14,000 bases of DNA from contig JAEZXP010000229.1 of NCBI GenBank assembly GCA_023419655.1, positions 1 through 14,000 on the forward strand, read 5' to 3'. The notes under the pieces are model-generated. The model had not been told where the DNA came from and searched no databases. It saw only the letters and a list, made by a program, of their open reading frames with translations. Below, one piece after another: positions 6,624 through 12,154 of this stretch. Within the stretch, counting starts at the first letter, position 1; each line of letters begins with the position of its first letter. Source of the stretch: Bacillota bacterium. Lineage in GTDB: Bacteria > Bacillota > Clostridia > Lachnospirales > Lachnospiraceae. Made by a program: the position numbers and the translations under genes.

Positions 6624-6652
6624 ATTATAGCAAAAACCTGCCAGCAAAGCAA
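6624..6652 (-). promoter_or_regulatory. promoter of the PH-like gene
   Basis: The minus strand has TTGCTT (6652-6647), a 17-base spacer and TATAAT (6629-6624) with an extended -10 TGC. Transcription would start near 6617, just before the coding region. The same stretch includes AAACCTG...CAGGTTTTT (about 6673-6633), which could also act as a minus-strand terminator for whatever lies upstream, possibly an ancestral ssrA. Confidence 0.55.
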
Positions 6653-6683
6653 CCCCAGCTCTTCGACAGGTTTCGTGTTTGAC

Positions 6684-6722
6684 GGAGCTGAGGGGAGTTT
6701 GAACCCATCCATAGATTATATC
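6684..6722 (-). repeat. attachment-site scar 1: degenerate tmRNA (ssrA) 3' end
   Basis: On the minus strand this reads as a T-arm followed by the acceptor strand CAGCTCC, the form seen at the 3' end of tmRNA. It matches 7971-8008 except for one inserted base and one substitution in the T-loop (GTTTGAAC here, GTCGAAC there). No tmRNA body precedes it. Site-specific integrases that target ssrA leave exactly such 3'-end duplications at the far end of the element. The extra T-loop base suggests this copy is older or decayed. A tRNA 3' end is the alternative reading. Confidence 0.6.
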
Positions 6723-6767
6723 TTCATATGTATGCAACACGAAATCAGAACTTCTTTACATATCTTA
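6723..6767. repeat. repeat next to scar 1, shared with 8109-8168
   Basis: A 23-bp stretch (6723-6745, containing CATATGTATGCAACACGAAA) is identical to 8109-8131, and TTTACATATCTTA (6755-6767) is identical to 8156-8168. In the second copy the intervening part is longer and repeats GCAACACGA. These look like element-end sequences, possibly integrase arm sites, left by related elements. Unlike the second copy, no -10 box follows here. Confidence 0.6.
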
Positions 6768-6770
6768 TCC

Positions 6771-6956
6771 TTAAACACCCCTAAATGCCGCCCCAACAGC
6801 TCCAGAGCCCGGACTACCATTGATGATAATAGGCTCCTCTACAACTTGGGCGAAATCTGCACCATTAGAAAACTCAATAGCCGCCAGCTCATTCAAAACC
6901 TTGTCTTGAGTAATCTTGTATACTTTTTCCGGCCCTGTACCGGGCATAAGAGGCAT
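6771..6956 (-). pseudogene. small open frame, probably an eroded gene remnant
   Basis: A 61-codon frame has protein-like composition: P-G-T-G-P-E-K-V-Y-K-I-T-Q-D-K-V-L-N-E-L, then a Gly-rich hydrophobic C-terminus G-S-P-G-S-G-A-V-G-A-A-F. The ATG at 6956 lacks a well-spaced ribosome site and a TGA lies four codons upstream. A neighbouring frame just upstream (about 7000-6957) reads S-N-G-L-T-G-D-I-W-K-S-G-E-S-L-L and would join it by a one-base shift, so this may be the frameshifted tail of a longer gene. I do not recognise the family. It sits directly beside scar 1. Confidence 0.3.
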
Positions 6957-7012
6957 ACCAGTAAGCTCTCACCGCTCTTCCAAATATCCCCTGTCAATCC
7001 ATTACTTTTATA

Positions 7013-7041
7013 TTACGATTTTGTTACATATATGTTACAAT
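7013..7041 (+). promoter_or_regulatory. extended -10 promoter of the 23-codon peptide gene
   Basis: TGTTACAAT (7033-7041) is an extended -10 element. The -35 at 7013-7018 (TTACGA) is weak, with 17-base spacing. The start near 7048 gives a leader of about 37 bases to the ATG at 7085. Confidence 0.55.
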
Positions 7042-7084
7042 GTATTTGTTCCTAAGAGATAATCAATCAAAGGAGGCATAAATT

Positions 7085-7156
7085 ATGTTTTATAAATTAA
7101 GTTCATGCAATTTCAGCGACTTATTAAGTCAAATTTTAAAATACTGTGGTTTTTAA
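7085..7156 (+). CDS. 23-residue peptide gene
   Basis: A 23-codon frame starts at ATG 7085, with a perfect AAAGGAGG eight bases upstream, and ends with TAA at 7154-7156. The peptide begins M-F-Y-K-L-S-S-C-N-F and ends I-L-K-Y-C-G-F. It has two Cys residues twelve apart, is amphipathic and has no signal peptide. It has its own extended -10 promoter and a strong terminator seven bases after the stop, giving a self-contained transcript of about 150 bases. It lies between the two ssrA-end scars. I do not recognise it. Possible roles are a signalling peptide, a small membrane-active toxin, or a leader peptide whose terminator is an attenuator. The first-class translation signals make it a real gene candidate despite its size. 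Confidence 0.6.
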   Translation: MFYKLSSCNFSDLLSQILKYCGF

Positions 7157-7163
7157 TTCTTTG

Positions 7164-7192
7164 GGCTCATCCTTATGGATGGGCCTATTTTT
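7164..7192 (+). terminator. Rho-independent terminator after the peptide gene
   Basis: GGCTCATCC (7164-7172) pairs with GGATGGGCC (7177-7185), 9 bp with one G-U pair, across the loop TTAT. T-A-T-T-T-T-T follows. It begins seven bases after the peptide stop codon. Confidence 0.88.
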
Positions 7193-7482
7193 CTACATAT
7201 CATTCGCACAGCTAATTACCATCAATTCACTGAACGGCTGAAAGCCTTGTGTTATAATGGCTTAGAGAGTTGACATAAATTGTGTGGTTTAGTCATGCTT
7301 TAAACATGGGTATCACAGCTAAGCTATTATATAGAAAATAACAGTTAGTACAAACTGAATAATTGATGTAAAATAAAAAGCAGTAAACAGTTAATATAAA
7401 AGATGTTCATGAAATGATAAGATTTAAGGATAAGTCTGTCTGCTTATTGTAATCAAACCAAGTGATTTAAAAGGAGTATTAT
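7193..7482 (+). promoter_or_regulatory. long leader of the three-helix membrane protein gene
   Basis: No coding sequence is apparent in this gap. TGTTATAAT (7250-7258) is an extended -10 with a poor -35 (CTGAAC, 7230-7235), implying a start near 7265 and a leader of over 200 bases. The segment from 7258 to 7326 is closed by an 8-bp helix (TGGCTTAG with CTAAGCTA) and has an inner CATG...CATG pairing. AAAAGGAG (about 7470-7477) is the ribosome site for the gene at 7483. I recognise no known riboswitch. Confidence 0.35.
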
Positions 7483-7821
7483 ATGAAAAACTTGTTTATT
7501 AAGTTGGTAAATCAAAAAAAATCTTCATTGTTAATACTTGTAATTGCACTATTACTACAGATTATTACATGGCCATTTCTATTCTTATTTGGTGTAAGAT
7601 ATCATCTAAATGAACAAGTAATGCAGTCTTTTTTAATACTATCAGCAATATGGTTTTTCATTCCCTTACTATCTATTGGAGCAATAATTATTGCTGTTAT
7701 TCAAATTCGGAAAAGGAATTCATTAAAACTTCCAATCATAGGTCTTATATTAAATACAATTTGGCTTATTCTCTTTTCTTTTATAGCTTATCTGGTATTT
7801 GTAGTTAAAATATCAGTTTAG
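7483..7821 (+). CDS. small three-helix membrane protein of unknown function
   Basis: This is a 112-residue, highly hydrophobic protein with three likely membrane helices (about 15-37, 49-73 and 83-107). A basic N-terminus (K-N-L-F-I-K...N-Q-K-K) and a basic loop (Q-I-R-K-R-N-S-L-K) suggest the N-terminus and second loop are cytoplasmic. No family-specific motif is visible. It is the usual size of small integral membrane proteins found on mobile elements. The start has AAAAGGAG seven to eight bases upstream. It is the only intact larger gene between the two ssrA-end scars, so it was probably brought in by an integrated element. It is AT-rich compared with the flanking transporter genes. Confidence 0.7.
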   Translation: MKNLFIKLVNQKKSSLLILVIALLLQIITWPFLFLFGVRYHLNEQVMQSFLILSAIWFFIPLLSIGAIIIAVIQIRKRNSLKLPIIGLILNTIWLILFSFIAYLVFVVKISV

Positions 7822-7877
7822 GATTACTGAGCTAAAAGCTCAGACAGTAGAACAGTAAGTATATTGTAGGATTAAAA

Positions 7878-7921
7878 AAAGGGATACTCCCACAGTGTTC
7901 TAATCTGTGTTAGTATCCCTT
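7878..7921 (-). terminator. Rho-independent terminator, probably of the ssrA-end segment
   Basis: AAGGGATACT and AGTATCCCTT form a 10-bp stem enclosing a smaller CACAG/CTGTG hairpin. On the minus strand it is followed by a run of seven T, so it stops minus-strand transcription arriving from the ssrA 3'-end copy at 7971-8008, as an ssrA terminator would. It could also stop the plus-strand gene ending at 7821, although the plus-strand tail is not T-rich. Confidence 0.75.
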
Positions 7922-7970
7922 ATCTGTTCAAACACCTGATATTACAGGCTTTTCACTTGTTTAACAGTAT

Positions 7971-8008
7971 GGAGCTGAGGGGAGTCGAACCCATCCATAG
8001 ATTATATC
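7971..8008 (-). repeat. attachment site: tmRNA (ssrA) 3' end at the prophage boundary
   Basis: The minus strand reads GATGGGTTCGACTCCCCTC and then CAGCTCCA, the T-arm, acceptor strand and discriminator of a tmRNA, with the intact TTCGACT loop. Upstream on that strand there is no tmRNA body, only AT-rich spacer, so this is a 3'-end duplication and not a gene. Phage genes fill the higher coordinates and a second, degenerate copy lies at 6684-6722. I take it as the attachment site at one end of the prophage. A full ssrA should lie beyond 14000. One T-stem pair is mismatched, so a tRNA origin cannot be fully excluded. Confidence 0.65.
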
Positions 8009-8108
8009 GATAAACCTTTAAAATACGTACAAGTGCTGTAAATACTGGCTTTGTGCGTGTTTTTATTTTTCTCTGATTATGCTATTTTTCATTAAAAAGA
8101 GGGCTATT
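8009..8108. other. AT-rich spacer inside the prophage end with a possible plus-strand terminator
   Basis: No gene is visible. CGTACAAG (8026-8033) can pair with TTTGTGCG (8050-8057), including two G-U pairs. TGTTTTTATTTTT follows, a weak Rho-independent terminator candidate on the plus strand. The stretch is absent between the equivalent repeats at scar 1. Confidence 0.35.
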
Positions 8109-8168
8109 TTCATATGTATGCAACACGAAATGCAACACGACTACAGAGCTTTTTGTTTACATATCTTA
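8109..8168. repeat. prophage-end repeats, candidate integrase arm sites
   Basis: GCAACACGA occurs twice with a 12-bp period (8120-8128, 8132-8140). Positions 8109-8131 and 8156-8168 are identical to 6723-6745 and 6755-6767. Short direct repeats close to an attachment core are typical of tyrosine-integrase arm sites. The integrase itself is not in the window. Confidence 0.5.
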
Positions 8169-8184
8169 CATAATATGCTATAAT
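8156..8184 (+). promoter_or_regulatory. strong promoter of the lipoprotein gene
   Basis: TTTACA (8156-8161), a 17-base spacer and TATAAT (8179-8184) with an extended TGC. Transcription should start near 8191, right at the base of the leader hairpin. This is one of the best promoter matches in the window. The -35 lies in sequence shared with scar 1. Confidence 0.8.
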
Positions 8185-8193
8185 TTGTTTACA

Positions 8194-8237
8194 GCCTTGT
8201 ACGCAACTTTGGAGAGAGACAAAATTGCGTACAGGGC
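8194..8237 (+). promoter_or_regulatory. 5'-terminal leader hairpin of the lipoprotein mRNA
   Basis: GCCTTGTACGCAA (8194-8206) pairs with TTGCGTACAGGGC (8225-8237) over 13 bp with one G-U pair, across an 18-base loop. The predicted transcript begins about three bases before it. It may protect the mRNA 5' end, hide or expose a regulator site in the GGAGAGAG loop, or act as an operator in DNA form. The following ATTTTACTT is a poor terminator tail. Confidence 0.65.
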
Positions 8238-8258
8238 ATTTTACTTAGGAGGGTCATA

Positions 8259-8915
8259 ATGAGAGTTCTTTTGATTTTTATTTTTGCCACGTTTTTAACT
8301 GGGTGTACGCATAGCCCCGCTGCTTTCAACGAAGATAACATCGTATCACAGTCACCTTCTCCAACCACTGCTGTCACCCTGGCACCAACAGCTACAGTCA
8401 CACCAACCCCCACGAATACACCAACCCCTATTCCTGAACCAGAACCTTTTGAGGGCATGTCGCTTTATTATTCAGGTCAGTATAAGGTAGGAGCAGATAT
8501 ACCAAGCGGCGAATATATAGTATTATCAACTAGCGGAGCTGGATACTTTGCAGTAACATCTGATGCAAATGGGTCAGACATAATTTTTAACGATAACTTT
8601 AAGGTCAATTCCATCATAACCGTATATGATGATGAGTATGTAGAACTATCAAGAGCATTCGCTGTTTCCTCCGAAGAATTCTATAGCCGATATACTATAA
8701 AATCAGATTCCTCTGGAGTTATGTTAAAGGTTGGAACCGATATTGAGGCAGGAGAATATAAGTTGGCATCCGAATCTGATAGTGGGTATTATTGCATTTA
8801 TAGTGATAGCAGGCATGATGACATTGTTTCTAATAACAACTTTTCAGGTAACAATTATGTTGCGGTTTCGGATGGTGAATATCTTCTGTTGTCAAGATGT
8901 TTTATTTCACAATGA
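8259..8915 (+). CDS. prophage-borne lipoprotein with two tandem G-DI-GEY domains
   Basis: This 218-residue exported lipoprotein has a short signal peptide with the lipobox L-T-G-C at 13-16. A Pro/Thr-rich spacer (about 30-62, P-T-x-T-P repeats) would hold the domain away from the membrane or through the wall. Two homologous repeats follow, at about 75-136 and 156-216. Each has the order (Y/L)-K-V-G-x-D-I-x-x-G-E-Y, G-Y-(F/Y), S-D, N-N/D-N-F, then V-x-D-x-E-Y-(V/L)-x-L-S-R. The repeats have diverged, so the duplication is old. The start has AGGAGGGT six bases upstream. It is on the opposite strand to the phage late genes, with its own promoter, leader hairpin and terminator, next to the attachment site. 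This is the position of a lysogenic-conversion gene expressed from the prophage. The binding partner is unknown. Confidence 0.85.
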   Translation: MRVLLIFIFATFLTGCTHSPAAFNEDNIVSQSPSPTTAVTLAPTATVTPTPTNTPTPIPEPEPFEGMSLYYSGQYKVGADIPSGEYIVLSTSGAGYFAVTSDANGSDIIFNDNFKVNSIITVYDDEYVELSRAFAVSSEEFYSRYTIKSDSSGVMLKVGTDIEAGEYKLASESDSGYYCIYSDSRHDDIVSNNNFSGNNYVAVSDGEYLLLSRCFISQ

Positions 8916-8948
8916 GCCCCAGATGTAAGAACTCATAGAAATAAAAAT

Positions 8949-8995
8949 AAGGCGGGTACGGTTCATAATAACCAAAATACCCGCCTTTTTGTTTT
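8949..8995 (+). terminator. Rho-independent terminator of the lipoprotein gene
   Basis: AAGGCGGGTA (8949-8958) pairs with TACCCGCCTT (8978-8987), with GGTT/AACC pairing inside. TTTTGTTTT follows. Confidence 0.93.
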
Positions 8996-9007
8996 GGGGC
9001 AAGATAA

Positions 9008-9033
9008 GGGCAAGGAAAAGCACCCCGGAGGGT
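9008..9033 (-). terminator. Rho-independent terminator of the small prophage gene ending at 9043
   Basis: On the minus strand AGCACCC, the loop TCCG and GGGTGCT are followed by T-T-T-C-C-T-T. It is convergent with the lipoprotein terminator. Confidence 0.75.
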
Positions 9034-9042
9034 GCTCTCTTG

Positions 9043-9264
9043 TTAATCCAGTGTTATTACAGGAATGTCAATCCCGATTTGAGCCGCTATTTCTTCAGGA
9101 GTCGGGGTTTTCCCAAATGGTCCATCCTCTTTAAGCTCCTGTTTTAATGTGTTGATAAACACAGCTAGATTTTTTGCGGTTTTTTCATTGTCACTACCAC
9201 TAATTATATACCCTTTGTTAATCATGGCAATCGTAATTTCTTTAATCTGTTCATAATCCATCAT
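9043..9264 (-). CDS. small prophage protein of unknown function
   Basis: This is a 73-residue soluble protein. It has an N-terminal helix (M-D-Y-E-Q-I-K-E-I-T-I-A-M-I-N-K-G), an I-S-G-S-D-N turn, a second helix (A-K-N-L-A-V-F-I-N-T-L-K-Q-E-L-K) and a short C-terminal part with P-T-P-E-E-I-A-A-Q-I-G that could be a third helix. No motif I recognise. I chose the ATG at 9264 because GGGAGG lies six bases upstream. A further ATG follows directly, and the frame opens seven codons earlier without a ribosome site. It is last in the minus-strand series before the convergent lipoprotein gene, separated from its upstream neighbour by about 80 bases, and has its own terminator. Confidence 0.6.
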   Translation of the reverse strand: MMDYEQIKEITIAMINKGYIISGSDNEKTAKNLAVFINTLKQELKEDGPFGKTPTPEEIAAQIGIDIPVITLD

Positions 9265-9341
9265 TCTTAACCTCCCTCCATCCAAATACTACCACAATAT
9301 GACAGTGTTTGCAATAGGAGGGTATAAGAAAATACAATGGT

Positions 9342-10448
9342 TTATTCATCAACCGCATTCTTATAAATATTAATCTCGCAACAAATACCTTTTATCCGCT
9401 TGCCATCATCTATCCTTCTGTGATTATATCTATGGTATTTCACGTTTGCAACTCTAAAATCACCCTGTATCTGTTGAGTGATATTTCTAGCCACTTCGAT
9501 TTTTCTTCCTAAGCCAAAAACATATATTGTCTCAATTCCATCCTTGATTGCCTGAAATATCTTTTTTACAAATAAATCCGTCCCACCTTTTTTTAGAGTA
9601 AAATCGTTAGCAGTTAAAAATATATCTACTTTAAAATATTCTCTATTAAAGCATAATCCGTTCGGATCATTTTCTATTTTTGCTGCTATTCTATGTAAAA
9701 AATGAAGAAATTCTCGGGACTCAGCTGTAAAACATGGATCTATTTTTATACTCGGGAACAATACCTTTCCTGCTTTTGCATATTCATTCAATAGAATCTC
9801 GTAAAACATACCGTTGCCATCTATTTCTTTAATTTCCTGCATTAATTCCAAAATCTCTTCGTTGTCATCTATAATTGGCTTTAAAATATATTCATCAAAA
9901 TAATCTACTGCATCCATATCTCCATCGACAATAATTGACCGAGCCACCGCCAAAGTAGACGTCTTAATTACATCTTGATCTATATATTTTTTTGCTTTTG
10001 ATAGCAACGCCTGATTCACATATGTCGAAACTGCAGTAACAAAATTTTTATGTGGATTTTCTTTATGATTTAACTTCAAAATTACCTGTCCGTTTTTTAT
10101 GAATGCATCGATATCTTCTTCTTTCACCCATTCAATTTTTAAGTCCTGGACTATTACGTCCGAATCAAGACCTTTATGAGATTTTGCAGCTTTTATAGCT
10201 TTGCTTCTAATATCAGATGCAACAGTTGCTTTTCTAGACCTTTTGGAGTATGCTGTAAATATTTTCGCAATCCATGATTGAAACTTCATTACTTTTTCAA
10301 TATTCAGTACACAAAATGCCACTGCTACTATAACCCCTACTATACCAACCAATAAATATGAGCCTATCCCTAAAAAATTTGCCCATGAGTTTACATCATT
10401 TACAGTTACTTTATTCAAAAGAACCGCATTAACGTTCTGCTCGACCAT
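9342..10448 (-). CDS. membrane-anchored protein with a large cytoplasmic domain, unknown function
   Basis: This 368-residue protein has one clear membrane helix near the N-terminus (about 27-49) followed by a basic stretch (K-R-S-R-K), so the remaining 310 residues are predicted to be cytoplasmic. The body is mixed alpha/beta. Visible segments include V-I-V-Q-D-L-K-I-E-W-V-K (about 98-109), a helical acidic region (about 175-215), and a C-terminal block with F-L-T-A-N-D-F, E-T-I-Y-V-F-G-L-G-R-K-I and a basic N-V-K-Y-H-R-Y-N-H-R-R. I recognise no family and see no nuclease or nucleotide-binding motif I would trust. The start has GGAGGG just upstream and overlaps the zinc-ribbon gene by 20 bases, so the two are co-translated. 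The pair sits between the lysis genes and the attachment site, where prophages often carry defence or conversion genes. The gene is more AT-rich than the tail genes. Confidence 0.7.
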   Translation of the reverse strand: MVEQNVNAVLLNKVTVNDVNSWANFLGIGSYLLVGIVGVIVAVAFCVLNIEKVMKFQSWIAKIFTAYSKRSRKATVASDIRSKAIKAAKSHKGLDSDVIVQDLKIEWVKEEDIDAFIKNGQVILKLNHKENPHKNFVTAVSTYVNQALLSKAKKYIDQDVIKTSTLAVARSIIVDGDMDAVDYFDEYILKPIIDDNEEILELMQEIKEIDGNGMFYEILLNEYAKAGKVLFPSIKIDPCFTAESREFLHFLHRIAAKIENDPNGLCFNREYFKVDIFLTANDFTLKKGGTDLFVKKIFQAIKDGIETIYVFGLGRKIEVARNITQQIQGDFRVANVKYHRYNHRRIDDGKRIKGICCEINIYKNAVDE

Positions 10449-10683
10449 TGATTCCCTCCCCTTTTTGCATAGTTATTAATTTAAAGCGACATTTTTCATC
10501 ATTGCAGGAAAAAGCCACTTTGTTATCCAGGGGAAATATTGCGCCGATATTATCAATAGCTATTACTTTTTCACAAAAAATACATTTTTGTTCTCCGTTA
10601 ATCACACTATCATAAACGCTTAATGATTGCAGCAATTCAACTATATCGTCATCATTAACGGCTTTTACTTTTGTATTATCCAT
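10429..10683 (-). CDS. small zinc-ribbon-like protein, partner of the membrane-anchored protein
   Basis: This 84-residue protein has four cysteines spaced for zinc binding: C34-x-x-C37 (K-C-I-F-C-E-K) and C60-x4-C65 (F-S-C-N-D-E-K-C-R-F). An acidic helix (about 11-21, D-D-D-I-V-E-L-L-Q-S-L) precedes them. The layout suits a small adaptor or nucleic-acid-binding zinc ribbon. I chose ATG 10683 (AGGGGG ten bases upstream). The frame is open further, to an ATG near 10716 preceded by GGGAGG at a long distance. The 3' end overlaps the start of the membrane-anchored protein by 20 bases, indicating a fixed two-gene unit. It is preceded by about 300 bases of AT-rich non-coding DNA, so it probably has its own promoter, separate from the late phage operon. 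Confidence 0.65.
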   Translation of the reverse strand: MDNTKVKAVNDDDIVELLQSLSVYDSVINGEQKCIFCEKVIAIDNIGAIFPLDNKVAFSCNDEKCRFKLITMQKGEGINGRAER

Positions 10684-10739
10684 TAGTCGAAACCCCCTAT
10701 TTTTTTTCCTTAACATAATTCTACCACGACCTCCCATAA

Positions 10740-10988
10740 TAATACAGTCTTTTTTTTATTATTCACTTTTTATAAAAATATAATCAATGTATGCATCTGT
10801 CGCACATAAATAATGCGTACTTAGTATATTGTATTCTATTAAATTTAAAATTGTGTTGTAAATACTATATATTGATAAGGCACCCAGCCTAAACCGAATG
10901 CCTTTTATCAAGGAGTACAAATAATCCCTCAAGGGAGGAGGTGAGGGGATTCAGCCACCAGTCCGTGACACCTGGCAGCCAAAATATA
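10740..10988. other. intergenic region between the endolysin and the two-gene module
   Basis: No gene is supported. On the minus strand AAGGCATTCGG and CTGGGTGCCTT (about 10908-10879, with several G-U pairs) form an 11-bp hairpin with a poor T tail, a possible end of the lysis operon. Further down, TTGATT, 18 bases and AATAAT (about 10785-10756) is a weak promoter candidate for the zinc-ribbon gene. An imperfect CGCA...TGCG inverted repeat lies at about 10809-10828. A minus-strand open frame reaching 10889 is only a shadow of the endolysin end. Confidence 0.35.
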
Positions 10989-11732
10989 TTAATTGATTTT
11001 AAGCCGCTTTCTCGTATCCGGACCACACCGGCCATCAACCTTAATCTTACAGCTTTGTTGGAATTCTCGAATCGCTTTATCAGTAGCTGGCCCGCACCGG
11101 CCATCTATCTCGATATCAAATCCTGCCTCTACCAGTTCCCACTGTACCCACTTGACGCCTTCTCCGGTGCATACAACCTCTTTGTTAACCCGGTCATAAA
11201 AGATTGTCCGGGCAGGCTCTTTATACGGATTCTTACCCTTCCATGTACCTTGTACTCTCTCGTCATATGTATAATCAATTTCCTTAAAGGTAAGGCCGTA
11301 CTGGAAGCCCCTCTTTCTTGCATCATCTTTGACTGTACCATAATCGATACCCTTCGCTTCAATTTCAGTATACTTGCCATCACCCAGGTAAACCGCTACA
11401 TGGCCGGGCTTCCATAAGACAACACCCGGGGCAAATTTATCTATCTCCTTGATTGGAAGTCTGGTATATGCAGAAGAATACATTTGATATGACCCAATGT
11501 TCTTACCTGTATACCACGAAATCAATCCGGAGCAATCGGTGCATACCTGTCCTACAAATCGTCTTGCTTTGGTAACATATATGTTTGTAAACATATTCGG
11601 ATACGCTATAGCCAGACTATTTAATCTTGACTGTGTCAGCGGACCATCCGCCCCCTTCGCTCCATATACATAAGGTGTACCCAGCTTGGATATGCAGTGC
11701 TCCGCAAGTCCTTTTCCTGTTAATTTAGCCAT
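10989..11732 (-). CDS. phage endolysin: NlpC/P60 peptidase plus peptidoglycan-binding domain
   Basis: This 247-residue lysis enzyme cuts peptide bonds in the cell wall at the end of infection. The N-terminal NlpC/P60 domain (about 8-140) has the catalytic cysteine in T-D-C-S-G-L (Cys67), the histidine in K-P-G-H-V-A-V-Y-L-G (His111) and a likely third residue around Glu123. The C-terminal PG_binding_1 domain (about 185-244) has two G-R-C-G-P motifs and the F-Q-Q core. There is no signal peptide, as expected for a holin-dependent endolysin. I chose ATG 11732 because AAGGAG lies eight bases upstream. A nearer in-frame ATG (11738) is too close to it, and the longer frame from 11768 has no ribosome site. 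The start overlaps the holin gene end by eight bases, so the two are coupled. Confidence 0.93.
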   Translation of the reverse strand: MAKLTGKGLAEHCISKLGTPYVYGAKGADGPLTQSRLNSLAIAYPNMFTNIYVTKARRFVGQVCTDCSGLISWYTGKNIGSYQMYSSAYTRLPIKEIDKFAPGVVLWKPGHVAVYLGDGKYTEIEAKGIDYGTVKDDARKRGFQYGLTFKEIDYTYDERVQGTWKGKNPYKEPARTIFYDRVNKEVVCTGEGVKWVQWELVEAGFDIEIDGRCGPATDKAIREFQQSCKIKVDGRCGPDTRKRLKIN

Positions 11733-11940
11733 TATCATTCTCCTTATTAATTCTTGCACTGTCGACAAGTCCCTCGCCGATTATGTAAGCGATTAGAGTA
11801 GAACAGGCTGTAATAATCGCCACCACCTGCTCAATCGTTAGGTTGTTTACATTAAACGCTGTCATTACAGCCGTAGCAAATCCGATTATAGCCGCCCAAA
11901 ACTTACGGGAGGTCAGTTTCTGTTTCCAATTAATTTTCAT
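11725..11940 (-). CDS. phage holin
   Basis: This 71-residue protein begins M-K-I-N-W-K-Q-K-L-T-S-R-K-F-W. The basic amphipathic start is followed by two hydrophobic segments (about 14-29 and 38-57) and a charged tail ending N-K-E-N-D-N-G. This is the pattern of small class II holins of the phi-LC3/r1t kind. The I-N-W-K...F-W motif at the N-terminus is characteristic, though I cannot assign the exact Pfam family by eye. It would form the membrane lesion that releases the endolysin, whose gene overlaps its end by eight bases. I chose the ATG at 11940 for its AAGGTG ribosome site. The frame remains open upstream only because it overlaps the preceding gene. Confidence 0.85.
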   Translation of the reverse strand: MKINWKQKLTSRKFWAAIIGFATAVMTAFNVNNLTIEQVVAIITACSTLIAYIIGEGLVDSARINKENDNG

Positions 11941-12154
11941 TCTTTTCACCTTTGCCTTTCTTTTCTTTAACCTTTTTGATACTGGATAGCATGAGCAGCT
12001 CACCCGTAGTAAAGGCAAACCAAGATGCTATAAGTGTTGTTGGTTCGCTTGCAGTTTTTAAAAACACGTATAAAACAGCAGCGGTAAATAGCACATTGAG
12101 AACTATCACCGCCGCAACAATTACCTTGGAGTAAACTCCTTTTTTCTTGTTCAT
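11930..12154 (-). CDS. small phage membrane protein next to the holin
   Basis: This 74-residue protein has a basic N-terminus (M-N-K-K-K), a strong membrane helix (about 9-32), a second shorter hydrophobic stretch (about 39-57) and a very basic C-terminus (K-K-V-K-E-K-K-G-K-G-E-K). It sits inside the lysis cassette. Its ATG overlaps the stop of the upstream gene (TGATG), with AAGGTGG before it, and its end overlaps the holin start by 11 bases. It may be a second holin-like or antiholin protein, but nothing in the sequence decides this. Confidence 0.75.
   Translation of the reverse strand: MNKKKGVYSKVIVAAVIVLNVLFTAAVLYVFLKTASEPTTLIASWFAFTTGELLMLSSIKKVKEKKGKGEKNEN

Noticed and set aside
6537..7055. 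172-codon plus-strand frame across the scar
   Set aside because: It runs through the PH-like gene start, a promoter and the ssrA-end repeat, with no ribosome site and no protein-like pattern.
8009..8108. Possible body of a tmRNA upstream of the 3' end at 7971-8008
   Set aside because: No tag-peptide frame, pseudoknots or 5' acceptor strand could be found, so only the 3' end is present.
8120..8140. Possible CRISPR-like repeat (GCAACACGA)
   Set aside because: There are only two short copies 12 bp apart with no spacers; they fit integrase arm sites or simple direct repeats better.
8189..8458. 89-codon minus-strand frame rich in Gly-Val repeats
   Set aside because: It is antisense to the Pro/Thr-rich spacer and promoter of the lipoprotein gene; the repeat arises from P-T codons read backwards.
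10941..11417. 158-codon plus-strand frame
   Set aside because: It is a shadow of the endolysin gene, which has clear catalytic motifs on the other strand.
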